A stretch of DNA of 64,000 nucleotides from Paenibacillus phyllosphaerae (GCF_014192105.1 NZ_JACHXK010000001.1:1-64000); one strand, 5' to 3'. Positions 26,964-36,245 are shown, numbered from the stretch's first letter. Notes: generated by a model from the letters alone, not told the origin. Program-made: numbers and translations.

Positions 26964-28052
26964 ATGTTGGTGAAAAAGGCGTACAAGTATCGCATCTACC
27001 CTAACCATGAACAGCAGCTGCTCATACAAAAAACGCTGGGCTGCTGCCGTTTTGTTTTCAATCACTTCCTGGACAAGTGGAATACAACCTATGTGGAAAC
27101 AGGCAAAGGGTTGTCGTACAACAAATGTGCTACACAACTGCCTGTATTAAAAACCGCCTTGCCATGGCTGGAAGAAGTGGACAGTACGGCACTTCAATCT
27201 GCAGCACGCCATCTTGCAGACAGCTTTGATCGGTTCTTCAAGAACAAAAGCCGTGCTCCGCGTTTCAAAAGCCGCCGCAACCCGGTGCAGAGCTACACGG
27301 CTAAACATACGAACGGCAATATCGCCATCCGTGGCCATGAGGTCAAGCTCCCCAAGCTGGGCTGGCTGCGCTTTGCCAATTCCAGGGCATGCGAAGGTCG
27401 CATCCTTTCAGCAACGATACGGCGTAATGCCTCAGGCAAGTATTTCGTCTCCATCCTTTGTGAAGTGGAGCAAGAGCCGCTGCCTGCCGCAACGAAGCAT
27501 ATCGGCATTGACTTGGGCTTAAAGGAATTTGCCGTCTGCTCAGACGGACTGCGCGTGGAAAGCCCGAGGGCATTTCGCCGCTATGAAAAGAAGTTAGCCT
27601 TCTGGCAACGCCGCATGAGCCGCCGGACCAAGGGAGGATCGAATTGGCATAAAGCCAAGGTGAACGTCGCTCGCATCTACGAGAAGATCGCCAACATCCG
27701 CGAGAACTTCTTGCACCAGCTAACAACCAAGCTGATTCGCGAAAACCAAACGATCAGCATGGAAAGCTTAGATGTGGCGAGCATGCTCCAAAACACCAAG
27801 CTTGCCAAATCGATCGCCGATGCGTCCTGGGGTGAGTTTGAACGCCAGCTTACCTATAAAGCGAAATGGTATGGCCGCACCTTGAAGTTTGCGGACACCT
27901 TCGCACCGACGAGCCAAACCTGCCATGTGTGCGGCTTTGTGAATCCGGAGGTCAAACGGCTATCGATACGGCGGTGGAGCTGTCCATCATGCGGGACGTG
28001 CCATGATCGGGACGACAATGCCGCTCAAAATATAAAGCGAGTCGCTGTTTAG
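26964..28052 (+). CDS. tnpB: TnpB RNA-guided nuclease of IS200/IS605 family
   Basis: A 362-residue OrfB/TnpB protein. TnpB uses an RNA from the element's right end to cut the donor site, which favours retention of the element (established for ISDra2). The RuvC triad is intact: Asp183 in GIDLGLKEF, Glu267 in SMESLD, and Asp350 within DRDDNAAQNI. The zinc ribbon has Cys320, Cys323, Cys340 and Cys343. The N-terminal KAYKYRIYPN is typical. AAGGAGG lies 9 bases before ATG 26964, and an extended -10 TGCTATAAT at 26932-26940 is a likely promoter. With no truncation or frameshift, activity is plausible. Confidence 0.93.
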   Translation: MLVKKAYKYRIYPNHEQQLLIQKTLGCCRFVFNHFLDKWNTTYVETGKGLSYNKCATQLPVLKTALPWLEEVDSTALQSAARHLADSFDRFFKNKSRAPRFKSRRNPVQSYTAKHTNGNIAIRGHEVKLPKLGWLRFANSRACEGRILSATIRRNASGKYFVSILCEVEQEPLPAATKHIGIDLGLKEFAVCSDGLRVESPRAFRRYEKKLAFWQRRMSRRTKGGSNWHKAKVNVARIYEKIANIRENFLHQLTTKLIRENQTISMESLDVASMLQNTKLAKSIADASWGEFERQLTYKAKWYGRTLKFADTFAPTSQTCHVCGFVNPEVKRLSIRRWSCPSCGTCHDRDDNAAQNIKRVAV

Positions 28053-28176
28053 CCGCTGGCTCAACCAGTTGTGGGAACCACAGCTTCTCTTGGGGTTCTG
28101 CACCAGCAGGACAACTTCAAACCAATAGGTTTGACAATCCAAGAATCCCCCACCTCTTTAGGTGGTGGGAGTGTTC
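28000..28176 (+). ncRNA. Candidate omega/reRNA guide of TnpB
   Basis: By analogy with characterised TnpB systems, the guide RNA scaffold covers the 3' end of tnpB and the right-end hairpins, with the guide read from the flanking chromosome. Here the scaffold would end at GTGTTCAA, and the guide would begin with AAGATTCGGCTACATTCGGC or one or two bases later. The boundaries are inferred, not seen. Confidence 0.35.
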
Positions 28177-28185
28177 AAGATTCGG

Positions 28186-29955
28186 CTACATTCGGCTAGA
28201 TTCGCCGCCCGGCAGGCTCGATATGGCGGGCAGCAGGATGGTAAACATCGCGCCTTCGTTTGGCTTGCTTTCCACCAATACCCCGTAAGGATGGCCAAAA
28301 TGGAGCTGAACCCGCCGCTTAACGTTATGCAGCCCGATCCCCTTGGTTCCGGCGCCTGCATCCGGCCTATTCTCCATCAGGCTTTGGACCGTCTCTTGAT
28401 CCATGCCAACGCCGTTATCGTGAACTTCGATGGCGATATCGCCGCCTCGGGCTTGAATCCGGATCCTAATGCTGCCCTCTTCTTCGAGCCCGGCCAGGCC
28501 GTGGAAGATCGCGTTTTCGATAATCGGTTGGAGAATCATTTTGGGCATGCGATAGTCCAGGAGATGCTCTTCGATCTCGTAATTCATCTGAATGGATCCA
28601 TAGTATCTAACGTTCTGGATGGTCACGTAATTCGTGATATTATCCAGCTCTTCGCGAATAGCCACCAGAGTTCCGTCGGATCTTGTTGCATAACGGAGCA
28701 TCGAGATCAGCGCTTCCGTCATTTTCACGATCTTGTCCGCTTGCTGCATGGACGCGATCCATTTGACCGACCCGAGCGTGTTGTACAGAAAATGTGGATT
28801 AATCTGAGCATGCAGCGCGCGCATCTCGGCCGCCGCCTTGTCGACCTCCTCCTGCTGCATCCTCTCGACCAGCCGCTTCAATTCGTACGACATCTTATTA
28901 AAGCGAATCGACAATTGCCCGATTTCATCCCGGGAACGAATATGTTCGACTTGTTCGAACTGCCCCTTCTCCACCAGAACGATGTTGCGCATGAGCTTCT
29001 TAATGGGTCTTGTAATCACATGGGATAGAAAAACCGAAATAATGGCAGCGAAGAGAGACATCACGATCGCCAATGTCACGAGATTGCGTCCCAGTATTGC
29101 GCCGTCTGCAGTAAGCTCGTCCAATGGCATATACAAGTAGGTCGTCCATTCCTGCTGGCTGAGAGGGCTGGTCACGACGACATGCGACGATTCGTCAGGA
29201 CGGACATTGTCCCTGAACAAGGTACCGATCAATTGGTCATTCACGTTATACACGATTTTATCGTCGCTGTCGACGATCATGAACCTCGACCGAAGCGCTT
29301 CTTGAAGATTGCGGTTGACGATCTCAACGAATTTGATATCGATACTGACAACCATCACGCCTAAGAGCCGTCCGGTGGCCACATCATATATTTTTCGAGC
29401 GTGCGAGACCGCCAGTATTTTATTTTTCAGCTGCTCATCGATACGGGTCGTAAGCGTTATCGTTCGGTCATTCGTATGCAGGAACTTCTTAAACCACAAT
29501 TCGTTTGCCACTTTGAAGTCCTTGTCGATCGGTTGGTTGGGACTCACGTAAAGATCAGTCCCCCCGTTGAGGTTATAGAGGTAAATGGAGAAGACGCGGT
29601 CCTTCATCATGATATAGTTCATCAGAATATTGTAGGCGGCATTCTCGTTCTGCTCGCCGCCGTCCCGCAGGAAATCCTGTATCGGGTAGCTTCCTTCGCG
29701 CGTCGCGGATAAGCTGCTGCTGAGTCCGTTGCTGGCCAGCAGCGAGATTTTCTCAATCTCCTTCAAGAATTCGTCGATGCGAATATTCGTCTGTTTGGCA
29801 AGATCGTTCAGCAAGTTCGTATAGTTCCGCTCCAAGAGCCGTTCGGAAGAGTAATACGTATTGATCGTCATGACGAATACCGGAAGAATGATCACCGTCA
29901 AACAAATGACCATGATTTTGGTTTTGATTCGAAAGGGTTGGACTCGCTGCCGCAT
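28186..29955 (-). CDS. YesM-family sensor histidine kinase
   Basis: Membrane sensor kinase of 589 residues. One helix near 14-34 and another near 290-312 bracket a large extracellular sensor domain. HAMP (about 312-365), a His_kinase domain with NPHFLYNTLGS, and an HATPase_c domain with ENAIFHG and DNGVGM follow. It phosphorylates the YesN-type regulator encoded 13 bases upstream. The pair faces the importer at 23272-26797 and is its likely controller, with a TnpB element between them. ATG at 29955 with AGAGGTG upstream. The last codons are close to the insertion but the length is normal. Confidence 0.93.
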   Translation of the reverse strand: MRQRVQPFRIKTKIMVICLTVIILPVFVMTINTYYSSERLLERNYTNLLNDLAKQTNIRIDEFLKEIEKISLLASNGLSSSLSATREGSYPIQDFLRDGGEQNENAAYNILMNYIMMKDRVFSIYLYNLNGGTDLYVSPNQPIDKDFKVANELWFKKFLHTNDRTITLTTRIDEQLKNKILAVSHARKIYDVATGRLLGVMVVSIDIKFVEIVNRNLQEALRSRFMIVDSDDKIVYNVNDQLIGTLFRDNVRPDESSHVVVTSPLSQQEWTTYLYMPLDELTADGAILGRNLVTLAIVMSLFAAIISVFLSHVITRPIKKLMRNIVLVEKGQFEQVEHIRSRDEIGQLSIRFNKMSYELKRLVERMQQEEVDKAAAEMRALHAQINPHFLYNTLGSVKWIASMQQADKIVKMTEALISMLRYATRSDGTLVAIREELDNITNYVTIQNVRYYGSIQMNYEIEEHLLDYRMPKMILQPIIENAIFHGLAGLEEEGSIRIRIQARGGDIAIEVHDNGVGMDQETVQSLMENRPDAGAGTKGIGLHNVKRRVQLHFGHPYGVLVESKPNEGAMFTILLPAISSLPGGESSRM

Positions 29956-29968
29956 GATGCACCTCTAT

Positions 29969-31603
29969 TCACGGACTAGTCAAGCTTTGCTGTTGCTCCC
30001 GATACTCCTCGGGCGTGACGCCGACGGATTTTTTGAAGATTTTGCTGAAGTACGTGTAATTGTGGTAGCCTACCTTGTCCGCAACCTCATACACCATCAG
30101 CTTCCCGCTCATGAGATACGCCTTGGCCCGTTCAATCCGGACCCGCGTCAAGTAGGAGATGAAGTTCTCTCCCCGCTCTTGCTTGAACATGCGGCTAAGA
30201 TAAGACGGATTGACGTTGATCTGATTGGCTATGCTCTGCAGCGAAATATCCTCGGCATAATACTTGTTAATGATGTCGACGGCAAGGTCCGAATACGTGC
30301 AGTCTTGGAGAGATTGGGAATCCGCTTGAAAACAATATCCGATGTGAGCGAGCACGCCTCGGTGAATATCCTCCCAGCACTCCCCTTTCAGCACCGTCTT
30401 GTAGGGCGATTGCTCCGTATAAGCAGACCGTGATCGTTGCGAAGCCCCTGATAGATGGGTATGCATCGTTTCCATTAGCCGAATATATTTCTCGCGTATA
30501 CTGTCCTCATCCGCCCGCTGCGTCTCAAGCCCTGCGCGAATCCCTTCGAGAAATTGCCCTGCCTTCTTCTCGTCCTTGCTCACCCACACCGTAGCAAATT
30601 CCTGTTCTTGCTCCGGATTCAGGATCACATCCACCGCTTTCCTAGCTGGCGCCTTGTCCGCATCTTCGTAGAACAGCACCTTTCCGGTACCCGTGTAGAA
30701 ACTCTGCTGCAGGGCAGATTCCGCCTCTTGAGAGGCCTGTTTGATGAAGCCAAAGCCGGATACGACCGTACTAACGCCGGCCGTGAGCGATAGGTTCATG
30801 AAATCCTTTATAGAAGCCAGCAGCTTGCCGCATAGCCGCTCGATATCGGTGCGTACAGAGCCCCCTTCGAGGGACGTATTCACAATGATCCAATATTGAG
30901 ATGAGCTCTCGACGACAATCTCCTTCACCCACTTGGAGGGAATGATCTCTTCCATAATATTCAAGATCGAGAAGCGCAGCAGCTTCTCTCCCTTCTCCAC
31001 ATATTTCTTCTTCACATCCTCGTAATGGTTCACGATAAATTTGATGACGGTCAGTTTAGACGAGCTTACGCGAAAATGCAGCTCTTCCGCCTTCGCAACC
31101 GCCTCCTTTTCATTAATGAAGCCGCTTACAAGATCATTGAAATAGCTCTCCTTCAGATGGCTTAGACTTTGCGAAACATCGTACGGAATAACGGGGGCCT
31201 TACCCAGGCTTTCACGATCTGCCTGCAGTTTCTGTCTCATGGAGGTTAGCAGTTCGACGAGCGTGTCCGCTGTAATCTCGCTCTTGATCAAGTAATCGGA
31301 AGCGCCTAGCTTGAGTGCCTCTTTCACATAATGGAGTTCGTCAAAGTTGCTTAAGATGACATACTTGCAGGTCTTGAGCAAGCTTGCGGCCTCGCGTATG
31401 AGCTGAAGCCCATCCATAACGGGCATCTTGATATCCGTAATAATCAGGTCGGGTGAAGCTTGGATCGCGAGCTCGAGCGCTTCCTTACCGTTGCCGGATT
31501 CACCAATAATACGGAAGCCCTGCTCCTCCCAATCCAGCATGGAACGGATTCCGACCCGCATGAGCAACTCGTCATCCACGATCATCAGTTTATACATGGG
31601 CAT
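29969..31603 (-). CDS. YesN-family AraC-type response regulator
   Basis: About 544 residues: a receiver domain (MIVDDE; phospho-Asp in DLIITDIKMPVMDG; Lys in ASDYLIKSE), a long middle region of about 270 residues, and two C-terminal AraC helix-turn-helix motifs (ISLQSIANQINVNPSYLSRM and YEVADKVGYHNYTYFSKIFK). It activates sugar-uptake genes when phosphorylated by the partner kinase. ATG at 31603 and ATG at 31597 are both acceptable; GAGGG lies directly before the first and 5-6 bases before the second, which begins MYKLMIVDDE. The frame is open to 31651, but those extra codons do not resemble the family. The 31604-31954 stretch upstream shows no supported gene. Confidence 0.92.
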   Translation of the reverse strand: MPMYKLMIVDDELLMRVGIRSMLDWEEQGFRIIGESGNGKEALELAIQASPDLIITDIKMPVMDGLQLIREAASLLKTCKYVILSNFDELHYVKEALKLGASDYLIKSEITADTLVELLTSMRQKLQADRESLGKAPVIPYDVSQSLSHLKESYFNDLVSGFINEKEAVAKAEELHFRVSSSKLTVIKFIVNHYEDVKKKYVEKGEKLLRFSILNIMEEIIPSKWVKEIVVESSSQYWIIVNTSLEGGSVRTDIERLCGKLLASIKDFMNLSLTAGVSTVVSGFGFIKQASQEAESALQQSFYTGTGKVLFYEDADKAPARKAVDVILNPEQEQEFATVWVSKDEKKAGQFLEGIRAGLETQRADEDSIREKYIRLMETMHTHLSGASQRSRSAYTEQSPYKTVLKGECWEDIHRGVLAHIGYCFQADSQSLQDCTYSDLAVDIINKYYAEDISLQSIANQINVNPSYLSRMFKQERGENFISYLTRVRIERAKAYLMSGKLMVYEVADKVGYHNYTYFSKIFKKSVGVTPEEYREQQQSLTSP

Positions 31604-31954
31604 CCCTCGATTTTTCCTCTGGATTATAGTCATGCTTCGTTTTTCCTTCATCTTTCACGATTTCTTCTTTATGCCATTTTACCCTTCTGCGGATTGGTTG
31701 CAAAGAAGGTCTTTGCTCAAAAATTGGATATGCAAGCAGAGCCGCGGCACCTTCAAGGAATCGCGAAGCTGCATCACATGCCTTCGATATACGCCGCTTC
31801 GGTGCTGTAATCGTAAGAAGAGGTACCGTTGACTGACTCAATGATTTCGATAAGTATTAAAATGGCATTTATACATGGGCCTTTTCATATTTATATCGTA
31901 GTACGATGTAAATTGAACGATTTCCCAAATCCAATTGGATATGGAGTTGGTTTG

Positions 31955-32161
31955 ATGAAAACAGGCGAGATTTTGAAAACCATTTCCTTCGGGTTCCTGT
32001 TTGCGATTCTTGCTATCGGTCTCTTACCCTTCTTAGCCGTCTACAGCATGGCTGAGACATACGGTTTAGTTGAGTTTTACGAATGGGGAGGGGTACCGGC
32101 TCTCTTCATGTTTCCCAAGTTGAAAAAGAAGGACAAAAAAATGAAGCAAACGCAGTCATAA
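31955..32161 (+). CDS. Small single-pass membrane protein, unknown
   Basis: A 68-residue protein beginning MKTGEILKTISFG. One strongly hydrophobic helix (about 12-32) is followed by a short segment and a very basic Lys-rich tail (KLKKKDKKMK), which predicts a cytoplasmic C-terminus. GGAG lies 8 bases before ATG 31955; the frame is open further upstream but those codons look non-coding. A terminator follows 20 bases after the stop. No family recognised. Confidence 0.6.
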   Translation: MKTGEILKTISFGFLFAILAIGLLPFLAVYSMAETYGLVEFYEWGGVPALFMFPKLKKKDKKMKQTQS

Positions 32162-32180
32162 AATGCCCTGCATGATCCTA

Positions 32181-32215
32181 AAAAACGGACGGCTCTTTTG
32201 AGCAGTCCGTTTTGT
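32181..32215 (+). terminator. Terminator after the small membrane protein gene
   Basis: Stem AAACGGACgGCTC / GAGCaGTCCGTTT with loop TTTT, ending in TTTTG. Also has an A run on its left side, so it could work in both directions. Confidence 0.8.
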
Positions 32216-32259
32216 GTATAAAGGTCCCTTCTTCTGCTTATCAAACTCATGATACAGCT

Positions 32260-32469
32260 TCATCGATGCTCTAATGGCGCATTTTTTGCTTCGTCCTGCG
32301 CGAATGCCTCATTTGCCACTTCGGAATAATCCCGATCGGTACCCAGAAGCCCGATCTCGTTCTCAACCTGCATGACAATGACCGTATGCTGGTCCGCGTC
32401 GATAGAGTTGATTAAAGCCATCAAACGCGAAAAGGCGAAGGCATCATTCTCCACGAGCACCATCTTCAT
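32260..32469 (-). pseudogene. Fragment of a GH35/DUF5597-type glycosidase
   Basis: A minus-strand frame of 69 codons contains FSRLMALINSID and HTVIVMQVENEIGLLGTDRD followed by YSEVANEAFAQD. The VQVENEIG segment matches the acid/base strand of GH35-type beta-galactosidase-like enzymes (recalled family pattern, not searched). Such proteins are normally over 500 residues; only about 55 recognisable residues remain and neither flank continues the homology. It is therefore the internal relic of a deleted gene. Short, so identification is moderate. Confidence 0.55.
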
Positions 32470-32561
32470 CCAGAATCGGTATGGATCGTTCTTCCGTCTG
32501 ATTTATGCTGTGGCAGCGGTGGTATTAAGGTGCATGAGGGTTGTGATGGAGGAATACGAAG

Positions 32562-33998
32562 ATGAGTTTGCATGTAGACGAAAAGCCGCTCGAGCGTGCG
32601 GTTTTGCAGTTTATTTTCCCCTTCGCATATAAGACAGGAAGCAGCAAGCAGCTGATGACGGAGCTTGAGCAGGATGGTTTTGTGCCCTTCCGGCTGGATG
32701 ATTTGAAGCAGGAGCATGCTTTTTACGGACCACGCTACCGCGTATCTCATAAGGATATGGAACGGTATTTCATGCCCTATGCCTGTTGTATCCTATTCCC
32801 TCGTAATCTGGACGACGATGAAGGATTCCGGAGATTCGCCAAGCCGATCGGGCAATCGTGCATGCTGCACATGGCCTCGCAGGATATTCCGTTCATCCTG
32901 CATGCCGCGGAAGTTGTGCTGTGCCCATTCCACCTTGGGTTTATTACGCTTCGGATCGAGCTCGATCATGCGGATCTGACTTTCAGCGAAGCGCTGGAGT
33001 TCGCAGACCGTTTTCGCGTCTTGCAGGACGTATCGGCCAAGGATAAGCAGACATCGGTTCAGATTAGCGCGAACGAGTATAAGCAGATCGAAGATTATAT
33101 TTTTCGGGAGATCGTCCGTACGATGCTGGCGCATCTGGATAATGAGGTGACCCAAGGAGCCTATTTTGAAACGCTTCCCTTCTTCGTGGATGAACGCATG
33201 TATGTGCAGGCCATGTTCCAGTTTAAGGAGAGCGAGCGCATCAACGCTGCAGATTCGTTCCGGGCTATGTATCTGGATGGGATCACTGACGGCGGAGCTG
33301 CATACATCAGCGCCGGCAACCATGCCTATATCGATGAGCAAGTGAAGCGGCACGGATACGAGCGATGGGCGCCCGATACTTTTTTCATGATGAACGAAAC
33401 TACTTTTTCCGTGCTCACCAGGGACACCGACACTCGCTGCAATCAATTGCTCTCCCAGCATTTTGGCGAGCATTACTACGGTCTGTTAATGAGCCTGTTC
33501 CACAAAATCTCCCTCCTCAAGCTGGCCAATCAATACTCCCATCTGAATGTCGAGCGCGATCATAGGTCCGTGCAGCGCCTTATTCGGCAAATCAACAAAT
33601 TCTCGGCCAAATATTACTTCAGCGAGTTGTCCGCCAGCGTCCAGGGACGCGAAATCGTGCAGCTGCTGCGCAATTCGTTCGGGAGTCATGAATTATTCGA
33701 GGATGTGAAAGAAACGTTGGCGGAGCTGCTCCGCTACCAAGAGGGTCACCGCTCGAAGAGCCAGAACAATCTCCTGCTTATTCTGACGCTCTATACGGTC
33801 GTCGGCGGAATCTACGGCATGAATCAGGTTATCGAGGATTTGAAAGGCGACATCGATTGGTCCAAACTCGCAGCCTATTCGGTCTTTGAATACATCGCCT
33901 TGTTCATTACGCTTACAGGGCTCATCGTAGGCATTATTCTTGGGTTGCTCGTTATCTTCAGATGGTGGAGCGATCGCAGGGAACTGCGAAAAGAATAG
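32562..33998 (+). CDS. Large membrane protein with CorA-like GMN motif
   Basis: A 478-residue protein: a long soluble N-terminal part of about 400 residues, then two transmembrane helices. The first ends in GGIYGMNQV (Gly419-Met420-Asn421), the position and form of the GMN signature at the mouth of CorA-type divalent-cation channels; a polar loop, a second helix and a basic tail (RWWSDRRELRKE) follow. Overall topology matches CorA (big cytoplasmic domain, two C-terminal helices), but the N-terminal domain is longer than CorA and I do not recognise it. GGAGG lies 9 bases before ATG 32562. Ion transport is an inference; a degenerate relative with another role is possible. Confidence 0.7.
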   Translation: MSLHVDEKPLERAVLQFIFPFAYKTGSSKQLMTELEQDGFVPFRLDDLKQEHAFYGPRYRVSHKDMERYFMPYACCILFPRNLDDDEGFRRFAKPIGQSCMLHMASQDIPFILHAAEVVLCPFHLGFITLRIELDHADLTFSEALEFADRFRVLQDVSAKDKQTSVQISANEYKQIEDYIFREIVRTMLAHLDNEVTQGAYFETLPFFVDERMYVQAMFQFKESERINAADSFRAMYLDGITDGGAAYISAGNHAYIDEQVKRHGYERWAPDTFFMMNETTFSVLTRDTDTRCNQLLSQHFGEHYYGLLMSLFHKISLLKLANQYSHLNVERDHRSVQRLIRQINKFSAKYYFSELSASVQGREIVQLLRNSFGSHELFEDVKETLAELLRYQEGHRSKSQNNLLLILTLYTVVGGIYGMNQVIEDLKGDIDWSKLAAYSVFEYIALFITLTGLIVGIILGLLVIFRWWSDRRELRKE

Positions 33999-34113
33999 GC
34001 CGGGGCCTGATGGCACACCATCTCCTTCCACCAGCCGGTGTAAAGCTTGGGCTCTGCTTGATCCTCCGGTGCCGCCGGATACGGCACCAGTGGACCATGC
34101 GGATAACCGACTG

Positions 34114-35118
34114 CTAATGGCTGGTCTTCTTGTCCACGATCGGCATCATATTCCCGTCTTCCATTCCCATCATCGATACCGTCTGCGAATCCATCGTCTC
34201 GTCATGCTGCGTAATGGAGACCTCCGTGCCGAACTGAGGCTCGGCATAAGGCAAATTCGTGCGGCCGCGTGCCAGGATCTGCCGGTAGTTGCCGCTCTCG
34301 CCTTCATAGCCGTCATGATCCCAAGGTACGAAGGAGCGGGCGTTGCAATAGTGGCAGACATAGGAACGCCGGAACCGGTCTGCAGTCCGGTTCGGGAACG
34401 AACGGTGAAACAAGTGGGAGTGGAAAAACAATACGTCACCGGGTTTCATAGGAACCGAGATCGGCGGCGGATAATTAGCCACCACTTTGGCAAGCGTATT
34501 CACTTCATCGTCAAGATGGCTCACATTCGAGACCGGATGCAGATCGGCGAATGCGCCTTCGGCATGCACGCTCCCGCCATGGCGGCTCTCAGGGGGGTAG
34601 ATCGGTTCATGGTTCGACCCAGGCGCCACCCACAAGCAGCCATTCTCTTCGTCCGCGTCCTCCAAAGCGATCCAGGCTCCGACGAGCGTATCCGGATGCG
34701 TCTTGATATAATAGGCATCCTGATGCCAACCCTGGCCGCCTCGTCCCGGCGGATTGAAGAACAGCATGGATTGAAGCGCATACACGTCAGGGCCGACCAG
34801 TGCTTCCAATACATCGAGCACGCGCGGATGAAGCATCAGCTCCTCGCCCTCCCGATGCTGCCTCGAGATCATGTGGACTCTCGTTTTCTCCGCGAATTCC
34901 GCTTTGAGTGGATCCGTGCTCTCGACAGAGGCGAGTTCGCGCTTGGCCTCGTTCTCGATTCTAAGCCGCTCCGCCCATAACCTGTAGCGTTCGATCTCAA
35001 TTGGATCAATCAGCCCTTCTACCTTCACGAATCCGTCCCGGTGATACTGCTTGTATTGTTCGACCTGCACATAGTATCTGTTCGCTCTTGGCTTGGCTTG
35101 CGGCGAATAACTGACCAT
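34114..35118 (-). CDS. Phytanoyl-CoA dioxygenase (PhyH)-like oxygenase
   Basis: Fe(II)/2-oxoglutarate oxygenase of 334 residues. The facial triad is His132-x-Asp134 in GWHQDAYY, with a distal histidine at 235 or 238 in FFHSHLFHRSFPN and an arginine shortly after (RFRRSY). Members hydroxylate small molecules in catabolism or secondary metabolism; the substrate here is unknown. AGGAGGG precedes ATG 35118. It lies 124 bases downstream of the AraC regulator gene on the same strand, which suggests that regulator controls it. The stretch just past its stop looks coding in another frame (see findings). Confidence 0.85.
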   Translation of the reverse strand: MVSYSPQAKPRANRYYVQVEQYKQYHRDGFVKVEGLIDPIEIERYRLWAERLRIENEAKRELASVESTDPLKAEFAEKTRVHMISRQHREGEELMLHPRVLDVLEALVGPDVYALQSMLFFNPPGRGGQGWHQDAYYIKTHPDTLVGAWIALEDADEENGCLWVAPGSNHEPIYPPESRHGGSVHAEGAFADLHPVSNVSHLDDEVNTLAKVVANYPPPISVPMKPGDVLFFHSHLFHRSFPNRTADRFRRSYVCHYCNARSFVPWDHDGYEGESGNYRQILARGRTNLPYAEPQFGTEVSITQHDETMDSQTVSMMGMEDGNMMPIVDKKTSH

Positions 35119-35242
35119 CGTATCCCTCCTGTACCTCTTATGGCTGCTTGCTCCCCCTTATTGTCGCTCGGGGGAACGGTTTCGTTCAATGGAGGGAACC
35201 TGCAAGAAACTGGACGGATTTGATCTGTGTTCATGGGAGCGG

Positions 35243-36136
35243 TTAATCGGACATCGGATCGAGCACGACAAAGTGCCGGTTCTTCGGATACGGGCCTTCT
35301 ACATCATCGACCACGGACAGATGCCGGTATTTCGGGTCAGCGAAGCGCTTGCGGAACTCGGTAGCGGACAACCCTCTTGACCGCTTGAACATGCGTGAGA
35401 AATAATGTTCGTCGGTAAACCCCACCTCAAGGGCGACTCGTTTGATCGTCCATTCCTCGCGAATCAACAGCTGCTCGGCCCGCCGCAGCCGGCGTTCGAT
35501 CAGCGACTGCTGCGGCGATATGCCGAACGTGCGGGTGAAGACGCGGGTAAAATGCTCGTGCGTCCAGCCGGACTTGGCCGCAATCTCTTCAATATTCACC
35601 TGCCGTCCAAGCTGCTGCTCCATATAATCGACCGCGAGCTGGAGCGGAACAGGCAGCTGCTGGCCGGAATCATCTGCGGCTTTGCCTAGAGCCATCCATT
35701 CTTCAATCACGCAGGCCAAGATGGCGTCCGCCCGCATCCGCCACCGTTCCGGCTTGGCGTGGACAAGCATCAAGAGCTGCTTCATGAGCGTAGGCACCAG
35801 ACAGGCGCCCTCAAGCGGTTTCCAGTCTGCCGGCAGAGCGGCCGCTCCGGTCTGCGAGCGCATGGCCTCCCGGAAGAAGGGGGATTCGAAATGAATGAAC
35901 AGATGGCGGGTCGGCACATGCGGATCGAACCGGTACTCATGCGGCTCCCCCGGACAGGTAAATACGAATCCCGGGGTATTGAGCAGGAATAGCCCTCTTG
36001 CGTTCTGGTAGCGCGTGTTCGTGCCCGATGGAAAATAGACGAGCTCAAAGTCGGAAATCGAGCGCATCTCCAGAACGGAACCCGCCTTAACCGTTATGTC
36101 GCCCAATGCGTGAATGGAAGATGCTTGCTGCGCCAT
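35243..36136 (-). CDS. AraC-family transcriptional regulator with cupin domain
   Basis: About 297 residues: an N-terminal cupin-like sensor (residues about 10-130; the NTPGFVFTCPGEPHEYRFDP stretch is typical) and a C-terminal pair of helix-turn-helix motifs (VNIEEIAAKSGWTHEHFTRV and IKRVALEVGFTDEHYFSRMF). This layout binds a sugar or small effector and activates nearby genes. ATG at 36136 is chosen because GAGGGGGA lies 9 bases upstream; an upstream ATG (36196) and TTG (36229) are in frame but lack a good site. Probable target: the PhyH-like gene downstream. Confidence 0.87.
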   Translation of the reverse strand: MAQQASSIHALGDITVKAGSVLEMRSISDFELVYFPSGTNTRYQNARGLFLLNTPGFVFTCPGEPHEYRFDPHVPTRHLFIHFESPFFREAMRSQTGAAALPADWKPLEGACLVPTLMKQLLMLVHAKPERWRMRADAILACVIEEWMALGKAADDSGQQLPVPLQLAVDYMEQQLGRQVNIEEIAAKSGWTHEHFTRVFTRTFGISPQQSLIERRLRRAEQLLIREEWTIKRVALEVGFTDEHYFSRMFKRSRGLSATEFRKRFADPKYRHLSVVDDVEGPYPKNRHFVVLDPMSD

Positions 36137-36245
36137 GGCTGGCAGTCCCCCTCTTCGATAGCGTAAGCCTTGCAAGAACGCATCGTTTCCGTCCATTATA
36201 CGTCTGCTTCCGGCAGTATCACAGTACAATAATTAGCCAAGCAAA

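Larger units (their letters stand above)
26850..28176 (+). mobile_element. TnpB-only IS200/IS605-type element
   Basis: A single tnpB gene flanked by imperfect hairpins that share sequence. The left end has GAATACCCCCAC leading into a stem ending in GCGGGGG (about 26850-26884); the right end has GAATCCCCCACCT with CACCT/AGGTG then GTGGGAG and GTGTTCAA (28143-28176). No tnpA Y1 transposase is present, so the copy would depend on one elsewhere (IS1341-like arrangement). It fills the gap between the importer terminator and the stop codon of the convergent histidine kinase, with the right end about 10 bases from that stop. The exact ends are approximate. Confidence 0.8.

Noticed and set aside
34068..34088. 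GGTGCCG/CGGCACC hairpin between convergent genes as terminator
   Set aside because: Short stem with no T run on either strand, and it lies within a stretch that looks coding.
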